Assembly: GCF_004027225.2 (NCBI RefSeq)
Contig: NC_044282.2
Location: 56,624,397 to 56,688,396 of the forward strand
Reading direction: 5' to 3'
Length of the DNA stretch: 64,000 bases
Origin: Strigops habroptila
Lineage: Eukaryota > Chordata > Aves > Psittaciformes > Psittacidae
Made by a program: the position numbers and the translations under genes. The notes below the pieces were generated by a model. The model did no database searches, was not told where the DNA came from, and saw only the letters and a list, made by a program, of their open reading frames with translations. Of this stretch, positions 10,951 to 24,850 are shown piece after piece (positions within the stretch are counted from its first letter, which is position 1; each line of letters opens with the position of its first letter).

Positions 10951-13900
10951 CGACTTGGAGAGGAAGTTTGGCAAGCTCACTTCTGGAAGCTTCAGAAAAT
11001 ACCCTTTGTTTTTCTGGATCATAACTCAAGGCTTTGCTCTGAATTTTGATATTCACAAAGCTCTCATTTTCTTCACAGGTTGGTTGTTCCGTAGACAGGC
11101 TTAATCTCAGTACTTGTTTCGTAATTTCACAGAAAGCGATTATATGCATTGTTACATCTTTTATTGGTTTCTCCCCCATTTGCAGTGCTTGATTAAACAA
11201 ATCAATGGTAGGGCAACATTTTGTATTACTAGCTTTTTCTATGTGATAGATTATAATGATCATTGTTAATAACTGAATGGCTTTTTGGTACAACTTTGGC
11301 TTTGCAAAATTGAATGTGACACTGTACTTTTTTTTTCTTGGACAGGAATTATGCCAGTGTTTACACAGAGTGGACCTTATATACTCCTTAGGTGAGTGGA
11401 TCCATGAAGATCACAGTCTCTGAGAAAAATTTAAATGAATTTGCAGGTTCGTGAATTTGCTTTTGTAAATATTTTCTATTTATTTCCCTCAAGCTCAGGT
11501 TTTTTTTTTCCCCAAGTAGAATTTCTGTCACAAAGCTTGATTACTCCAACATTTGTCTAAAGGGGATGATTATAAGAATATTCAAATAGCTAGAGCAACA
11601 TTATTAGTTGACTCCTTTGCTCAGTCCAAAGGGCACAATCCAAACTTTCCTAATGACTTTATTTTTCTTTGGATTAAGTTCTGACAGCAAAGTTTGGGTT
11701 TCAGGCATATTTCTGAAGCACAAGACAGTGTTCAAATCACCAGTGCAAAAGAGATCTATGCTTCAGGGGAAAGCAGTCAGAACACAATTAAAAGATGATG
11801 TCTGGATTTGTCGAGCTCGTGGAGACTTTTTGTATCAGAGTAGAACTCACATCTTAATATGTCAAGGCTCATCTACCTTAAACAGTCCATGATATTCCAA
11901 ATATTGGATTGTCAGTTGCTCATCTGAAATATTATCAGTAGCCATCGTTAGAAAAGTTATATACTCTGTAGGGATTAATCCAAATATCACTGGAGTTCCT
12001 AGGAACTTTACTTTAAATACATTGGATCGGAGATACACATGATTAATCTACTTGGAATCTGCTTATTTTATAGCTGATTTCATGGCCTTTTGCAGGCCGA
12101 TATGGGCTCATTTAACCCACAGCCTGCAATGACTAGAAGCTATTAATAATGGCAGCATGACACTAACTTTAAATTACAATATCTTTTTTCTCCAGATAGC
12201 ATCAGAGCTGGTTTCTTGCGGATTGAGGCTAGGCAGCTTCTGTCAACTGAAAGTGTGGACACTGAATGAATTTAGGAAGGTGCTACAGAAGGTGCTACAG
12301 CACATCATTGTCTTCCATCAGTATTGACCCTTAGCAACAGAGTGAGAGCAAATATTTCAACCTCAGTTATTCAAGTCTCATCCTTTGAAAGGCTCTGGAA
12401 GGACAACGTCATGCCATTCGCGAGTTCAAAAACAGATAGGGTGCTTGGCTCTGTTGGAGGCACAAAACTTCTGTTATTAAGTTCCTTATGCAGGCACAGC
12501 CCATCAGGATCAACACATGGTCTCAAGATGCTCAGAAAGTCTGCCCTTGCTTATCCCTCATTAAAACAAGATTTAATATGAACTTTATTTGAATGCATTA
12601 GCATACATATATTACCATTATTACTTAATATTTTATCATAAGAACACATAAAGGTGGCTCTATATGGGGACTAAGTCTCACTGGAAGGAATTAACCTTTA
12701 AAATACACTCACACAGGATTCAAGCTTCCCCTCATCCCTGCCAGCATAAAGAACTGTTAATAGTATTAAAATAAAATTTATAAACAACTGAGAAGACAGA
12801 GGTGCAGTGGAATGTGGTTCCTTGTAGTGGAAACAGAAATAAAAAGAAAAAAGAAAAAATTGTCACTTCATTTCTCAGTGAAGTAACAATTCCAAATTGA
12901 AAAAGTTATCAGTTTTACCTGATAATTTCTTTAAAATTTTAGTGCTAATTTAGGAGGAAAACATTTGGGAAAATAATGTCCTAATCTGTAAATCTCAGTA
13001 TTTCCCTCAGGATGGAACCTCCCTTTTGCTATTCGGTTGCAGACTCCACAAATGCTATGTACAAATACTTGTAAAGACTGACCTCCAAAAAAGAAAAGGG
13101 AAAATGTTCTTACTTGGCTAAAGGTCTTGCTCCGGGCTCAGTGAATACCTGCAACAAATCTTCACCTCCACAGCGTTTCTTGCTTCTTGCTCCTGCAATA
13201 ACCTGGTCCATGGTCCATGGACAGCCTACATCCCTCATGACAGTATCTCCCATGAGCTTACTTTATTCTGTGAACCAGTAATTGTATTAATTCTGACCAT
13301 TAAAATCAAACAACTTTGGCATGCAGTAGGTAGCATACTAATCATGAAGATTAAGTATATGTAAACTATGCTTGATGTTTCAGAGAGGCCTTTCAATGAT
13401 ATTGAAACTATAAACTAATGCACTTGAGAAATTCATATCAACTTTAATCTGAGAGATGTGTAGACTATATATGCTCAGCCACCTTTGTCATCAGAACTAT
13501 TAACTTCTGCAGTTGCTGTTGCAGTGTTCATAGGCTCTATAAATTCCTTCCTTCTTAAGAAGGCTCTTTCTTAGCAAGGAACCTACAGACTTGACCATCT
13601 TTAAATAAATTTTCCTCCTGTAGAGAAAACTCATTTTTTCCTCAGCAATTTCGAAGCCATGTAAGTTCTTCAAGAGAATGCAGTTTTCAGCAAAGAATTA
13701 GTTTCATCACTGAAATGGATCCCTGTGACAGTCTGTATCAACACTGATTCAATTTGATTATATGTTAATTTTAACAAAGCCTCATATTCCAAAGGAAAAG
13801 TTGTTCCCAGTCAAAAATATTGACCAGCTTTAGTATTAGATGCAGAAATCTGTTTTTCTTTTAATTTCTGAATGGCTTTCAGGTTAAATTGTACAGTTAA

Positions 13901-15393
13901 TAGTAGTTTGTTAGGCTATCTTTTTAGATACAAAGAAGAAATACATTTAATATTTTTTGAGCCTTTCTCCAATAATTATTTCAAGCAGTGATGTTCTTCC
14001 CTCAGTTTTCTCTCTGTCTCACGTCTTCCTGCTCTTCACTTGCCATTACAAGACAAATTCATGTGATTTGTTACAGTTATGCTCACCACCAAGATATGAG
14101 AACATATCGTGGTTTATGTTTTTAGCTAAAATACTCACATAATTTTACATCTGATGTTTTTTGACAAATATTGATCTGTGAGACATGGTGTCAATGCAAC
14201 TGTCATGCCAAAAATTTTAGAAGAAAGCAGAGATTGGTGGCCTAAACCTAAATTGCTTTCTTCCACACCCTGCTCCACCAGCTGTGGTTTGCATTATGTA
14301 TTAGGTGTTTTTTTAATGCACATAATCTTTAATGTCACTGGAAAGTTAAGGAGGAATAAAAGGGAATGTTTTTCAGTGTTGGATAGCAGCCAAAGCTTTT
14401 TTGGCAGGTCTGACTTAAGAAAGCAAAAGTGAAGTTTTCAGAATCCTCTTTTGAAGATAGATGTTTACCAAGGGGGGAAAAAAAAAAAGAGGGAAAGGAA
14501 AAGAAGTCACAAAACCCCAAAACAAACGAACAACAATTGCCTCAGCATATTCAAAACTACCAACAGTTTTAGAAGTGAAAACCTGACTCCATTGAAATCT
14601 TTGGCAAAACTCCAAGTTGCTTCAATGAGGCAAACATATTTGTTGTAAACTTCCTGATCTTGGAGGATTTAGGCTGATGGAAGTAATTGCAGATGATCTA
14701 TTATTTTGGACTAAGAACAATCAATTGAATGGTGAGGGATTGCATGATGTTCATCAGCCCACTCAAGAAAAAAGCCTTAGCCTCAAAAAGACCAAATATC
14801 AAGTCAGGTTTGTTGTACAGAACAGAATTAGCCTTACCTAACCTTTGCTTTTTAAAAATCAGGCCTTTTCACTGAGCTTGTCATAGAGGCTGGAATTCAG
14901 CTTCAGCTTCAGACACCTACATGTTGGCACCCACATCTAGGTGGATTCATGAAAGTGTTTAAATTGCCATTATGCTCAGGGAGAACCTAGTCAATACTGT
15001 CAAGCAACCTGCAAAGAGATTTGACTCTTGTTACATTCAATGTCAGGTTGTTGTTTCCAGTCACGGGGAGAAAAATGGTACCTCTGGAGGGAAATTTATT
15101 CTGTTGATTTTGAGACAAAAAAGACCGTGCTCCCCAATGCGCCATTTGCCTCTCCACTGACCACAGAAGGAGTCCAGAAAAAACAGTTGAGATTAGATGT
15201 CTGAGTTACTGTGCAAAATAAAAATATCTTGTAACAAGAGGGCTTTTGCAAATGTTTGTGAAGGGTTAACATGTCAATCAAATTTATTCGTAATCATTAC
15301 AGATGTGCTACTTGACTCCAGTAGCTTCTTGGAAGACAGAGGATCGTGATGGGATAATTGCCTGGGGTAACATTTCTGGCTGGAAAAAATAAA

Positions 15394-15394
<1 letters not shown>
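10951..15394. other. Gene-free flank, no feature recognised
   Basis: AT-rich DNA without a supported gene. Small oddities: a 12-bp direct tandem gaaggtgctaca near 12,276-12,299, A-rich runs at 12,840-12,860 and 14,478-14,490. Open frames here (up to 190 codons on the minus strand over 10,721-11,293) have no recognised domain. Confidence 0.5.

Positions 15395-15440
<46 letters not shown>
15395..15440. repeat. (GATA)n microsatellite
   Basis: About eleven uninterrupted GATA units. Likely to be length-polymorphic. Confidence 0.97.
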
Positions 15441-15441
<1 letters not shown>

Positions 15442-18400
15442 ATAATATCAGAAAACCACTGGCATTGAAAATTAATAAAATGCCTGAGATTTCTGTGGAT
15501 GAAATACACATGAATGTGTATACCAGCCTTGAGCACCATTGTCATGTAGCCTTATGCCTTCTCCATGGAAATAAGTTTTGGAGCATTTTCTTCCCTTGAC
15601 ATGGGATTTTCTTTGATAACTGACTCCTACCTAAGAATGGCTGATTCGTATGCTTCAGAAGAGAAGGTGGCTGAAAATAGAAGGAATACTGTATTAAAAA
15701 TAGGAAAGCTATTAAAAGTAGGACATTACAGCTTGGAAAAAAAAAAGAAAAGAATGTTTTTATAAGCAATGTCTACTTTTTAAAAGACAATTCTATGAGT
15801 CTAACATTCACAAGCTCTTCCAATCCCAAATTTAGGATCGTCGTGTAGAAAGCTTATGCACATAGAATTTGAGATAACGAAGAAATGGAAATTAGATAAC
15901 GTTTACCTTGTCATTGAAAAACAGGACTGATTTTTGTGTCTGTTATATGGTGTCTATATGGAAGTATTATTTGATATCCATCCAGAACTGTGCATACTTG
16001 TCAGAGCTAGGCACTACCACAAAGCCCTTACTGTCAAGCTTTCCCCTCTGGAGATACAGATAAACAATTTGGAGGCGGTCAAACAAAACCTGAGGTATTT
16101 CAAATTAGAAATGATAGAGGCAAGCATGGCAAGATTGTCATCTTTGCAAGTAGGAAATAGCATGAAACTTTAGAGAGAAGAGACTGTAAAGCTGCCAAAT
16201 TAATACCTATAGCCTCCTTATCATAGTTGTACATCATATGCTAGAAAATCAGTCCCTTAGTAGGAATTTAAACCTTCTTAGTAAAACTAAAAATACTGCC
16301 TTTGCTTCTAATGAACATCAAAATCCCAAAGGAAGGGCTTATGTTCTCTGGGTGAAGGCTCACAAGAAGCCTCTATGCTTGGATTATGAAGAGTAGCAGA
16401 AGCAGGAAACTTATGCTACAGGTAAAGCATAAATAAAAGTGGTTAAACTAGAGAGGGAACAGCCTTGCAAAGCTAGATGTCAGGTTATGAAGGAGGTAGG
16501 AGTTACTGTATAGCAGCTATAATGCATTTTATAAAAAAAATTGAACTAGATGGTCAAAATGCTGCTACAGATTCTCAGCATTGGAAGATTTTGATAGCTT
16601 TCTATCCTGGGAACTAAGTCTGTAAATTATATTAATTGGCTGCAAAAGGCTATGGTTGCTGCTTTTCATGGATTTCATTTTATTACAATGTGAGAAATCA
16701 TTAGTTAGGCTAACAAGAAGGATGGTTCTTATAGGTCTCTGGATAGAGGCGTTACAGTTCCCCTAAAACAATACAGCTTTGAGATATTGAGAAGCTGTTT
16801 CTGCAGTTTCTTCCAGGAAGCACATATTGCACATATTTCTTGAGGTGTTAGCAGATTATAAATAATGTTTTTTCACTGGATCCACTATTTAATAAGTGCA
16901 TTCAAAAGAATTTTTTCTGTTGTTTGGCACTGGAAACACTACAAAACATTATGGCAGAATGAACATCATTTTCATATTGCTTTGGGTTGGTTTTGCTAGT
17001 AATGGTATCTGGCCAGTCTTAGAATCTTTTCTCTTCATGCAGAAGTAAACTGATGCAAATTAACACTGGGTTTTGTTTACATTCTATTTTAAAATTTCAT
17101 TACTAGGTACATGCTTAGGGTCATAATGCCCTATAAGATGCATGGTATTACCAGGTTATTTTCTTACTTTGTTTCCAAGCACATTAAAAGAATTATTGGC
17201 ATCCACCGGGAGGCTGTGATTCTGTGGTGATAGCTTGTCCCATGCTCTTTGTGTATGTAGCAAGCCTGCTCCAGTGCAAGGAAGGAAATAGGCCTCCTGT
17301 CTATTGACAAGACTTTTCTGCTTTACCAGGTACCTGAGCTGGTTCATCCCATGAAGCTTGGTGCAGTCCCATCACCTGTGTGTTCAAGGACCTGGCCTAC
17401 CTTGTTTTCAGCCTTCAGCAATGTAAGGCTGGACGAACCCACTGTATGTCCAGAACTAAATTCCATACCAAAATTTGCCTAAGAGATATGTCAGTGCAAA
17501 ACAGTGCTGTGACAGGATAATGGTCTCCTGACATAATAAAACTGCCAAAAAGAAGCCATACAGTTCATAGATAGTAAATGTCAAGACAGAGGTAGATATT
17601 TATTTTCAAAGCATCTCAAGCTTATTATCCTGTCAGACCTTCCTCTTTCAATTTCTTTATTTCCATTATACCGAATGAATAAAGAATAGTAAGGAATGAG
17701 GTATCCCTCAGGCCAATCACAAGCCCATTCATCCTGACAGCTCCAGTAGCACATTAGCTCACATCAACCTATGTCTTCATTGAGGAACTGTATTGCTCTG
17801 GATCACTGACACATGAGCTTCAGATGAGCAGAAATCCCTCTCTCTCTTCCAGGAGGTGTTTACATGCCAACCACAAAGTTCTCGTTGTTAAACCATCTTT
17901 ACTTCAGTAAACAGGGGCACACATGGAAGAAATAAGCAGAAAACATTTGTCCCTGCATTACATTACTGGCATCTTTACCATCTTGGCAGAGATGAGCATT
18001 AAATGGGTCTTTAGAGGGGGTAGATGTGGGCAGGGACAATGGTTACAAGCTTCTAGGAGATAAGGGGTATCTTCATTTATGTCCACGTTGCAAATATGGA
18101 CATTAAATGAATATAAATATCATCCCTTATCATGACATACGTTTCTTCAGATGAGCATTTTGCACCATTAGCTCATCTTTTTTTGTTGTTGTTATTAACA
18201 TTGTAATTATTATTTAACAATAAGTATGTGTTCTATGGAATGGACTGGTAAAAATTATCTCTGCCTCAAAAGATGACACAGTCTGGAAGTGAAAGAAATC
18301 TTGTATGTTGCTGAATAAAATAGGGAAGTAGAAAAGGAGCTGTTTGTGCTTTTGTTTGTTGCTGCATATAAAAAAAATCAGAGCTACTGTAGTGGGTAAG

Positions 18401-20463
18401 ATATCATGAATAGGTCATGCTGGCGTGGGTCTAGACAATAAATCTAAATAGAAGCAAGCAGGAGTATGTGAAATGGGTGAAAAGGGTGTTTCCGAAGAAA
18501 AAAACACTGAGAAGTAAGGACCATCATGCAAGAAGAATGCTGTGGCAACATTTGGTATCACAAACATTATTTATTTTGTGTGCAGCTTTCCATTCACCAA
18601 CTAAGTGAAGTCATAAGGCTTTCAGAAAAAGCAGCAGGACAAAGTAAACTCTTGGCAGCTTTCCTATGCAGAGAATGCCAAGGGCACAGTATTAACATTC
18701 AGACTTCCTTCTGGTTCCTTTCTCCTCCTTTGCTGATCCAACTTCTCTTGGGGGAATGGCATTGCATTAACATTTTTTATGACTGGAAGAAAAACACCCA
18801 AGATAGAAACCGTCCACAGAGGAGTGTTCATCTGGAGATGAGCCCTAATATTCCCTGGACAGCATCCTGGACATTAACTCATGTACTGCTTAGGAATGCC
18901 TGAAAAACCAGTGGTCAGTGTGTAAAAAATGCACTTCCAGGGAGAAGATTGATCTGGACACCGAGGGTAAGTGCCAGCCTGCTGCGATAAGGCTGTTTCA
19001 GGATTATCTCATGGTAGATGCAATCCTTTGTGTTTGCTGTGAATTATAATTGCATCTGTTCTCAGAGCCATGTTAATTAACATTGATGCAGAAAGAGGAC
19101 AGACTTAGTGAAACATTCTACAATTTCCATACCCTTTCTGACCAGGTTTTTCAGCCTCATTGCAAGGAGTGATGTCTTTGGTAGATCACCTGGGTGAGTG
19201 ATGGTAGCTCAACACAAGTGACCCTCATAGTCACTAAGAGTACATTCATCTTACCTGACTTCAGTTGTCTGAAGGTTAGGTATCTGGTCTGAACTAAACA
19301 TCGAGGAGCCATTAATAGTCCCTGGAGACAGACAGTCATGTCCAAAGGCTATTTCATCCCCATCTAACAAAAAGTTCTAAGATAGGTCTAAGATGAATGT
19401 CCTGGTAAAGATGACTTTTTAATGATAATTAAGGGACCTACTTAGGTAGATGAGACTAGGCACTTAATTTTTAAACCTCTAATGTTTAGTGAGTTGTAAC
19501 TCACCCCATGTGACTTCTTATTGCATATTATTTCAATATTGTAATACAAAATACACTGTCTAAACTGAAATCACAGGAAAAATGGATAGAAAAGAAAATG
19601 CTAAAAATCAATTGTATCAGATGAAATTCTGGGATTTTCAATTATGTTTTTACTTCAATAATAAGTGTCCTTAATATTTAATTTTAAATTCTGACACTTC
19701 CGTTAATCTATCTAATAAAAGCTAGAACCGAGATATATAGTTACTGCAATTTATATAAATCATTCAAATTGAAGAATTTCAAGCACTTCAGGGTTCTTAC
19801 CAAAGTTATAAAAATGTGAAACTATTTAACCTGTAAAAAACAGTGAGCAAGTAGCAGGAATTGGAATCTGTTAAAGAGCTAAATTAATGCCAATGTCACT
19901 AAGCTCTGTCTCATGCAGAGTATTTTCTCTTTATACCACTGATACAGTCAACTTGTTTAGGTGCTAGCATGTTCAAAGTGGAGAAATCAACTGAGAATCA
20001 AAGAAGTGGGAAAAATCTTTATTCCTGTCTGGAAGGATGAGATCTGCTACTGTAATGCTATGGTAAAATCTTGTGGAGTTCTGAAGCAATCTGTTCAATT
20101 CATTTGTACAGATTATAGTTTAAATTCACCCTAGATACAAAACAACCCAGATGTTAAAAGCTCTCCAACACCGCTTATGCATCTAGAATATTTAAGATAA
20201 TTTTATTTAACTAATAAATATGATTTTTAAAAGCATTGGTTTCTGTACTTCAATTCTTGGATCCTTGTGAAAGCTAGTTGGCACTTAGTATGTAGAGGGG
20301 AGAGGAAGTTAATTATGTCTTTAGAAAATATGAAATTTGTCATCACACTTTTTCAGCAAAACAGAAATTAAATAATGAAGACCCTAAATAAGGTTATCCT
20401 GGGTTATTCTGTGCATTTTCTTATGCATTAGATAGAGAATATATTCCGCCAACCACTGAAGAG
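15441..20463. other. Gene-free flank, no feature recognised
   Basis: AT-rich. No exon, RNA gene or transposon recognised. A perfect palindrome TGTTAATTAACA lies near 19,071-19,083. A 125-codon open frame at 18,526-18,903 looks accidental. Confidence 0.5.
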
Positions 20464-20752
20464 CATAGAATCATGGAATCATAAAAGGGTTTGGGCTGGA
20501 AAAGAATTTAAAGATAATCTAGTCCCAACCCCTCTGCTGTGGGCATGGACACCTTCCACTATCCTGGGTTGCTCCAAGACCCCTCCAGCCTGGCCTTGAA
20601 CACTGTGGGGCAGCCACAGCTTCTCTGGGCAAACTGTGCCAGTGCCTCACTTCCCTATTAGGGAAGAACTTCTTCCTAATATCTAATCTAAACCTACCCT
20701 CTTTCAGTTTAAAGCCATTACCCCTTGTCCTATCACTACATGCCCTTGTAAA
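20464..20752 (-). mobile_element. CR1: CR1 LINE 3' tail, minus strand
   Basis: The element's 3' end is at 20,464 with tagaatcatggaatcata (reverse of the terminal octamers). Going inward: gggtttgggctggaaaag, cctggccttgaacactg, the tttagattagatattaggaa region (reversed at about 20,670-20,700), and the coding remnant [17 protein letters not shown]. It ends with the familiar cctatcactacatgccc word. It is severely 5'-truncated. It gives a clean comparison for the long CR1, because it lacks the palindromic insertion seen at 6,173-6,218. Confidence 0.93.
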
Positions 20753-21609
20753 AGATGAACATAAGAACATATATATATTGTAATTCTTTTTTATTTATTT
20801 TCTCTTCTTGTTTTAGGAAAAAAAAGAAAAAGTACCATTCAGGTTTTCGTTTCTTATATCCCTGAGGAGGATAAGATTGGAGAAATATGATCTGCGGATG
20901 AATTTGTACACATACTCCTCCATTAGGAGGAATTTCAAGACAAGGACTACTAGGAAACTCAGCAGACTCATAAAATCTTCCAGTGTTAGAGATTGGACCG
21001 CTTCCTTAGGCAGTCAGCCCTAGTACTTAGCTGTTCGGTTGTGTTACAAGGTTTTGGTGCAATATTCAACCACTTGATTGCTGAAGTTTATTACACGTTA
21101 TCACAGTTACCAAAGTCATACAAAACGCAGTAATTCTTCCTTTTATATCTGCTTTCTGCATTTTTGAAAAAGACCATCATGTCACCTTTGTTCCTTGCCT
21201 TTGCACATGCATACTGCAAGCAAGGTTTTTCTTAAAGGAAGCAGCAGTACTGTCTCAAGAGGAAAGAAAATAGATAAAACATGAAGAACTGAGAAGTTTG
21301 CAGAGGGAAAGTTTAGGATTAGGGAAAAATCTCATAAATACTTGAGAAGGGCGAGGAGTGTGATATTTTCAGAGTATCATATCATATTCAATAAGTTGGT
21401 CCTAATATTCTTGATTTTGGCATGGCATTCCTAAAAGACAAAGCAATTTTCTCCTTTTGGCAAGATGGAGCCATTCACAGCAAAGAGAGGGCAATCAGGT
21501 CACCTTATAGCAGGGCCTTGTGCAATTAGTTTACTGAAATCCTACTTCATAGTCCCTCACCATGGAACAGTATGTAACTGGAATCAGCTCAGCAAAGGCG
21601 AAAAAGGAG
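20753..21609. other. Gene-free flank, no feature recognised
   Basis: No exon, RNA gene or named transposon recognised. Confidence 0.5.
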
Positions 21610-21677
21610 ATATATATATATATCCATATATATATATACACATATATATATGGATGTGTGTATATATGTATATATAA
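21610..21677. repeat. Palindromic (TA)n / TATG microsatellite
   Basis: Alternating TA with CCATA, CACATA and GGATGTGTG interruptions. The ccatatatatat and atatatatgg words form an inverted repeat, so the tract could extrude a cruciform and could be unstable. Confidence 0.9.
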
Positions 21678-24364
21678 CCACTGAAATTTCAGCTGGGCAA
21701 CTTGACTTCACAGGAGATAGAACCAGAAATACTTAAACAGAGAACATTTGCTTTTGAAAATGTTGGTCTATCTTTTATTGCAATTCAATTAAAAGCCATT
21801 GATATCAAATGATAAGTTTCCTGCTGCAGTGAGTTATTCAGGCAATCATTTTCCTGCTGATGATGGCAGAATCTTGAAGTCAAATCCAGTAACTAAATTC
21901 AGCAAAAAACATCAGAGAGAAAATATTGACTGAAGCACCCATTCCTGGTTTGTTGAGGTATGATATCTCACACCATGCATAGAACCTAGTGAAGTCAGTC
22001 TGATGTATTTTGCAGCTGTTTCTTCAGTAAATGGTATGACAGAAGTGGGTACTGATTCATGAAACTTGCTATCATACAGACATGAATTTGCAAGGGAAAG
22101 AAGAAAATGGCAGAGACTATTGCAATGACAGAGATTTCCACAGCTTGAGTAAAGTACAGAGGCAGTGATGATTTATGCCTCCTTTGGGATGGGAGAAAAG
22201 TGACTGTCACATTACATAAACACCAAACTTTTCTTGTCTCCTTACAGTTTCTTATGTATAAGCAACGGAAATAGTCCTTCAACAAACGAAACAGAGGTGT
22301 CTTTTTCTGTCCAACAGGTAGAAATTAAAGCTCAGAGTAGACTGGCTATCATGGAACAGCACTGAGATAATATCTTTCAAACAGCGTCTGTTCCTTGAGT
22401 TGTGTCCTCAGAATCAAAACTTCAAGTCTGGGCTGCAGTTTACACTGGCCAAATGAAGTATATTACTGACTCACTTCTATACAACTTCCAGCAACACTGA
22501 GGCTAAACCATATCAGGCTTTAAAGTGTAAGCAGAAGGATTATGTGACATGTCTTAGAGACACTTCCCATATGATGTTTGGCTATTTTGGAAACTGCCTG
22601 ATTTTGCTGAAACATGTCCAGATTGTGATGATGTAAAAAAGCCCTTTCATCAAAAAATATCTATTAATCCAGACATTCCATATCCTATCTTAAAGCCATT
22701 ATTATCTGAGTGCAGAAATGTGCATTTGGTTGAATCAAATGCATGTTTTCCACCCGCTTCTGATTTCTATTCCATTCTCCAGTCCTTTCAGCCCTCACTC
22801 CATTTAATCCCATGTGCAAGTATAATACCCTCTGCTTGATCATCAGCATACTTAAAAATATTTGATAATACTTTTCCAGAGTATTGAGAAACTTGTCACA
22901 ATACATCCATTTGGAAAATGAACCAATCATAATTACTTTCAGGCAGTGATTCTCTAAGCAGTTTTTCACACGCCTTACTTTAGTTTTATGAAGACCATCT
23001 TTCTCCAGTTTGTGAGAAAATAATGTGAAACAATGTCAGTAGATATCCTAAAGTCAGCTGTTTAACTACTGTTGCTTACCTGTCCTGAAGTCTGCTGTAA
23101 AAGGAATTGACACTTCTTTTTTCTTAACAAAATCTCATTACTGCTTATTTCTCTCTGTGAGCTTTCAGATGGTTACTGTTGCATTATGCCTGGTTGGCTG
23201 GCCGGTCGGTATCCTTTGGCCTTATATTCCTTCTCTTCCTTTTTAGAAATGTGCACTTTATTTGCTGTTTCCTATCTTACGGGACCTCATCTGACTTCTG
23301 AGAATTCACAGACACCTGATTATAACACCAAGATATTTTTCCATCATTTAACTGAGAATCCAATTTAAATTCATTTAATTGCGTTCTACAACCTCGTCTA
23401 TTTTTGTTCTACTTTGATTTTTATTCTTTTTTTTTTCCTGGCGTTCACTACTTTAGCCATCTGATTTATTTACACCTGACCCTTTCGCTGAAAATGAAAG
23501 CAAAAATACTATAAAATATTTAAACCTTCTTAAGGCTTCTAACAAGTAAGTGAAAAAAGCAGTTTATTAAAATATCCATCTTGCTGAGGGATCAAGAGGA
23601 TCCACTTTAAAAAAGTATTAATGTTTGATGTATAGCAGTGTTCATTCCCTCTCAAACTGGAGGGAATCTAAAGCCATCAGAGATTTCCCGTCTCCTGGTC
23701 AAGAACAGCACCAGATTCTTGCAACACTGAATGTGTAGCAGAGTGGTCTGAGACTGAAGTGACAGTGTTAAATTTTCCATGGATAGTTGCAGTTTGTGTC
23801 AGGACATAATTGCCTATGAATCTTCTCACTGTTCTAGCTCTCTGTATTAATTCTCACATTTCCAAACCAACAGGCTCATCAGAGTGGAGCGGTTGCTACC
23901 TCTCTCCTTTCCTCTGTATTGCTTCCTCATCTTCTATAGAAGTTGAAAAAACCAGAAATGACCCCCCTGGTTTTGACACAGATATTCAACACAATCACAA
24001 AAGAACTAGAGAGGCAGAGTATTGAAACACTAGAAAATTTGCAGGCTGAGACAACTTTCATACCTGAAAGTTTCTAGAAGAGCATTTTCCTAAAGAACAG
24101 AATCCAGGGGATGTTCCAAAGGTGCTGATGTGTGTCAGTAATACCAAATGATGGATGAGATCTCCTGGGAAAGCCAGTGTAACATCAAAACAGAACCGAT
24201 AGAGGAAAAAATAAATACAGAATTAATAAAGAATAAACAAGTAATAGGGAATAAAATTAATTAATACTAGTCATTAAAATTTTACAGAAAATATGCCTCA
24301 TAAAATAAATGCAAATTAAATATTTGATGGTTTTCCAACACTGGCTAATTAAGGTAACAACACA
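21678..24364. other. Gene-free flank, no feature recognised
   Basis: AT-rich. A very A/T-rich block with several ATTAAT words lies at 24,195-24,330. No supported gene. Confidence 0.5.
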
Positions 24365-24850
24365 GATACAATCTATTTAGACTTCTGCATGGTGTTTGAC
24401 TTTTTGCTGTGTAATATTTTGATTAAAAAATTAGCTCCACGTAATACAAATAAGGCACATGTCAAGGAGATTAAGAACAGGGGAGTTCAAAAAAACTGCA
24501 AAAGGGCTTGTCAGTGGGAAACCATGATGGAGAGAGGATGCTTTTGGTAGGGTTCTGCATAAACTGTTGCTAGGTCTGTTGCTATCCCATATTTCTGAAA
24601 GGCAGTTTGCAGTCACTGTTGGTAATATTTGCAGATAACACAAAGGCTGTCAGCATGTTAAATAATGCAGAGGATGGAGCAACAGTGCACAAAAATACAC
24701 ATCACTCAGCGAGTTGATCCCAGACAAGGTTATGTAGCCAATGACAAGGAGCGGGGAGGAGGATTCTCAGGGCTTAGCATGTGAATCACTCAACATGAGC
24801 TGTGGTGCATGAGGAAGGGGACTGCAACGTGTGCAGAGAGCAAGCTAACA
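24365..24850 (+). pseudogene. Fossil LINE reverse-transcriptase fragment (CR1/L2-like)
   Basis: Starting at 24,365 the plus strand reads DTIYLDFCMVFD, which matches reverse-transcriptase motif A of the CR1 at 5,240-5,280 ([10 protein letters not shown]) in 8 of 10 positions of its core. About 80 codons later, in another frame, ATATTTGCAGATAACACAAAG (24,625-24,645) encodes IFADNTK, matching motif C KFADDTK with the second Asp changed to Asn. The spacing from motif A to C is close to that in the intact CR1 (about 85 residues). Between them there are stops and at least one frameshift. Further on, aacatgagctgtg at about 24,793 resembles the NMSRQC region. This is an old, inactive non-LTR element, much more diverged than the long CR1. 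Confidence 0.72.

Noticed and set aside
10721..11293. 190-codon minus-strand open frame
   Set aside because: No recognisable domain, no splice or promoter context, and it reads backwards across a candidate LTR fragment.
16540..16560. ttgaactagatggtc, reminiscent of the CR1 3' UTR
   Set aside because: Only about 12 bases match and neither the preceding GC-rich part nor the terminal octamers are present.
18526..18903. 125-codon plus-strand open frame
   Set aside because: No domain recognised and no flanking gene structure; its length is compatible with chance in 64 kb.
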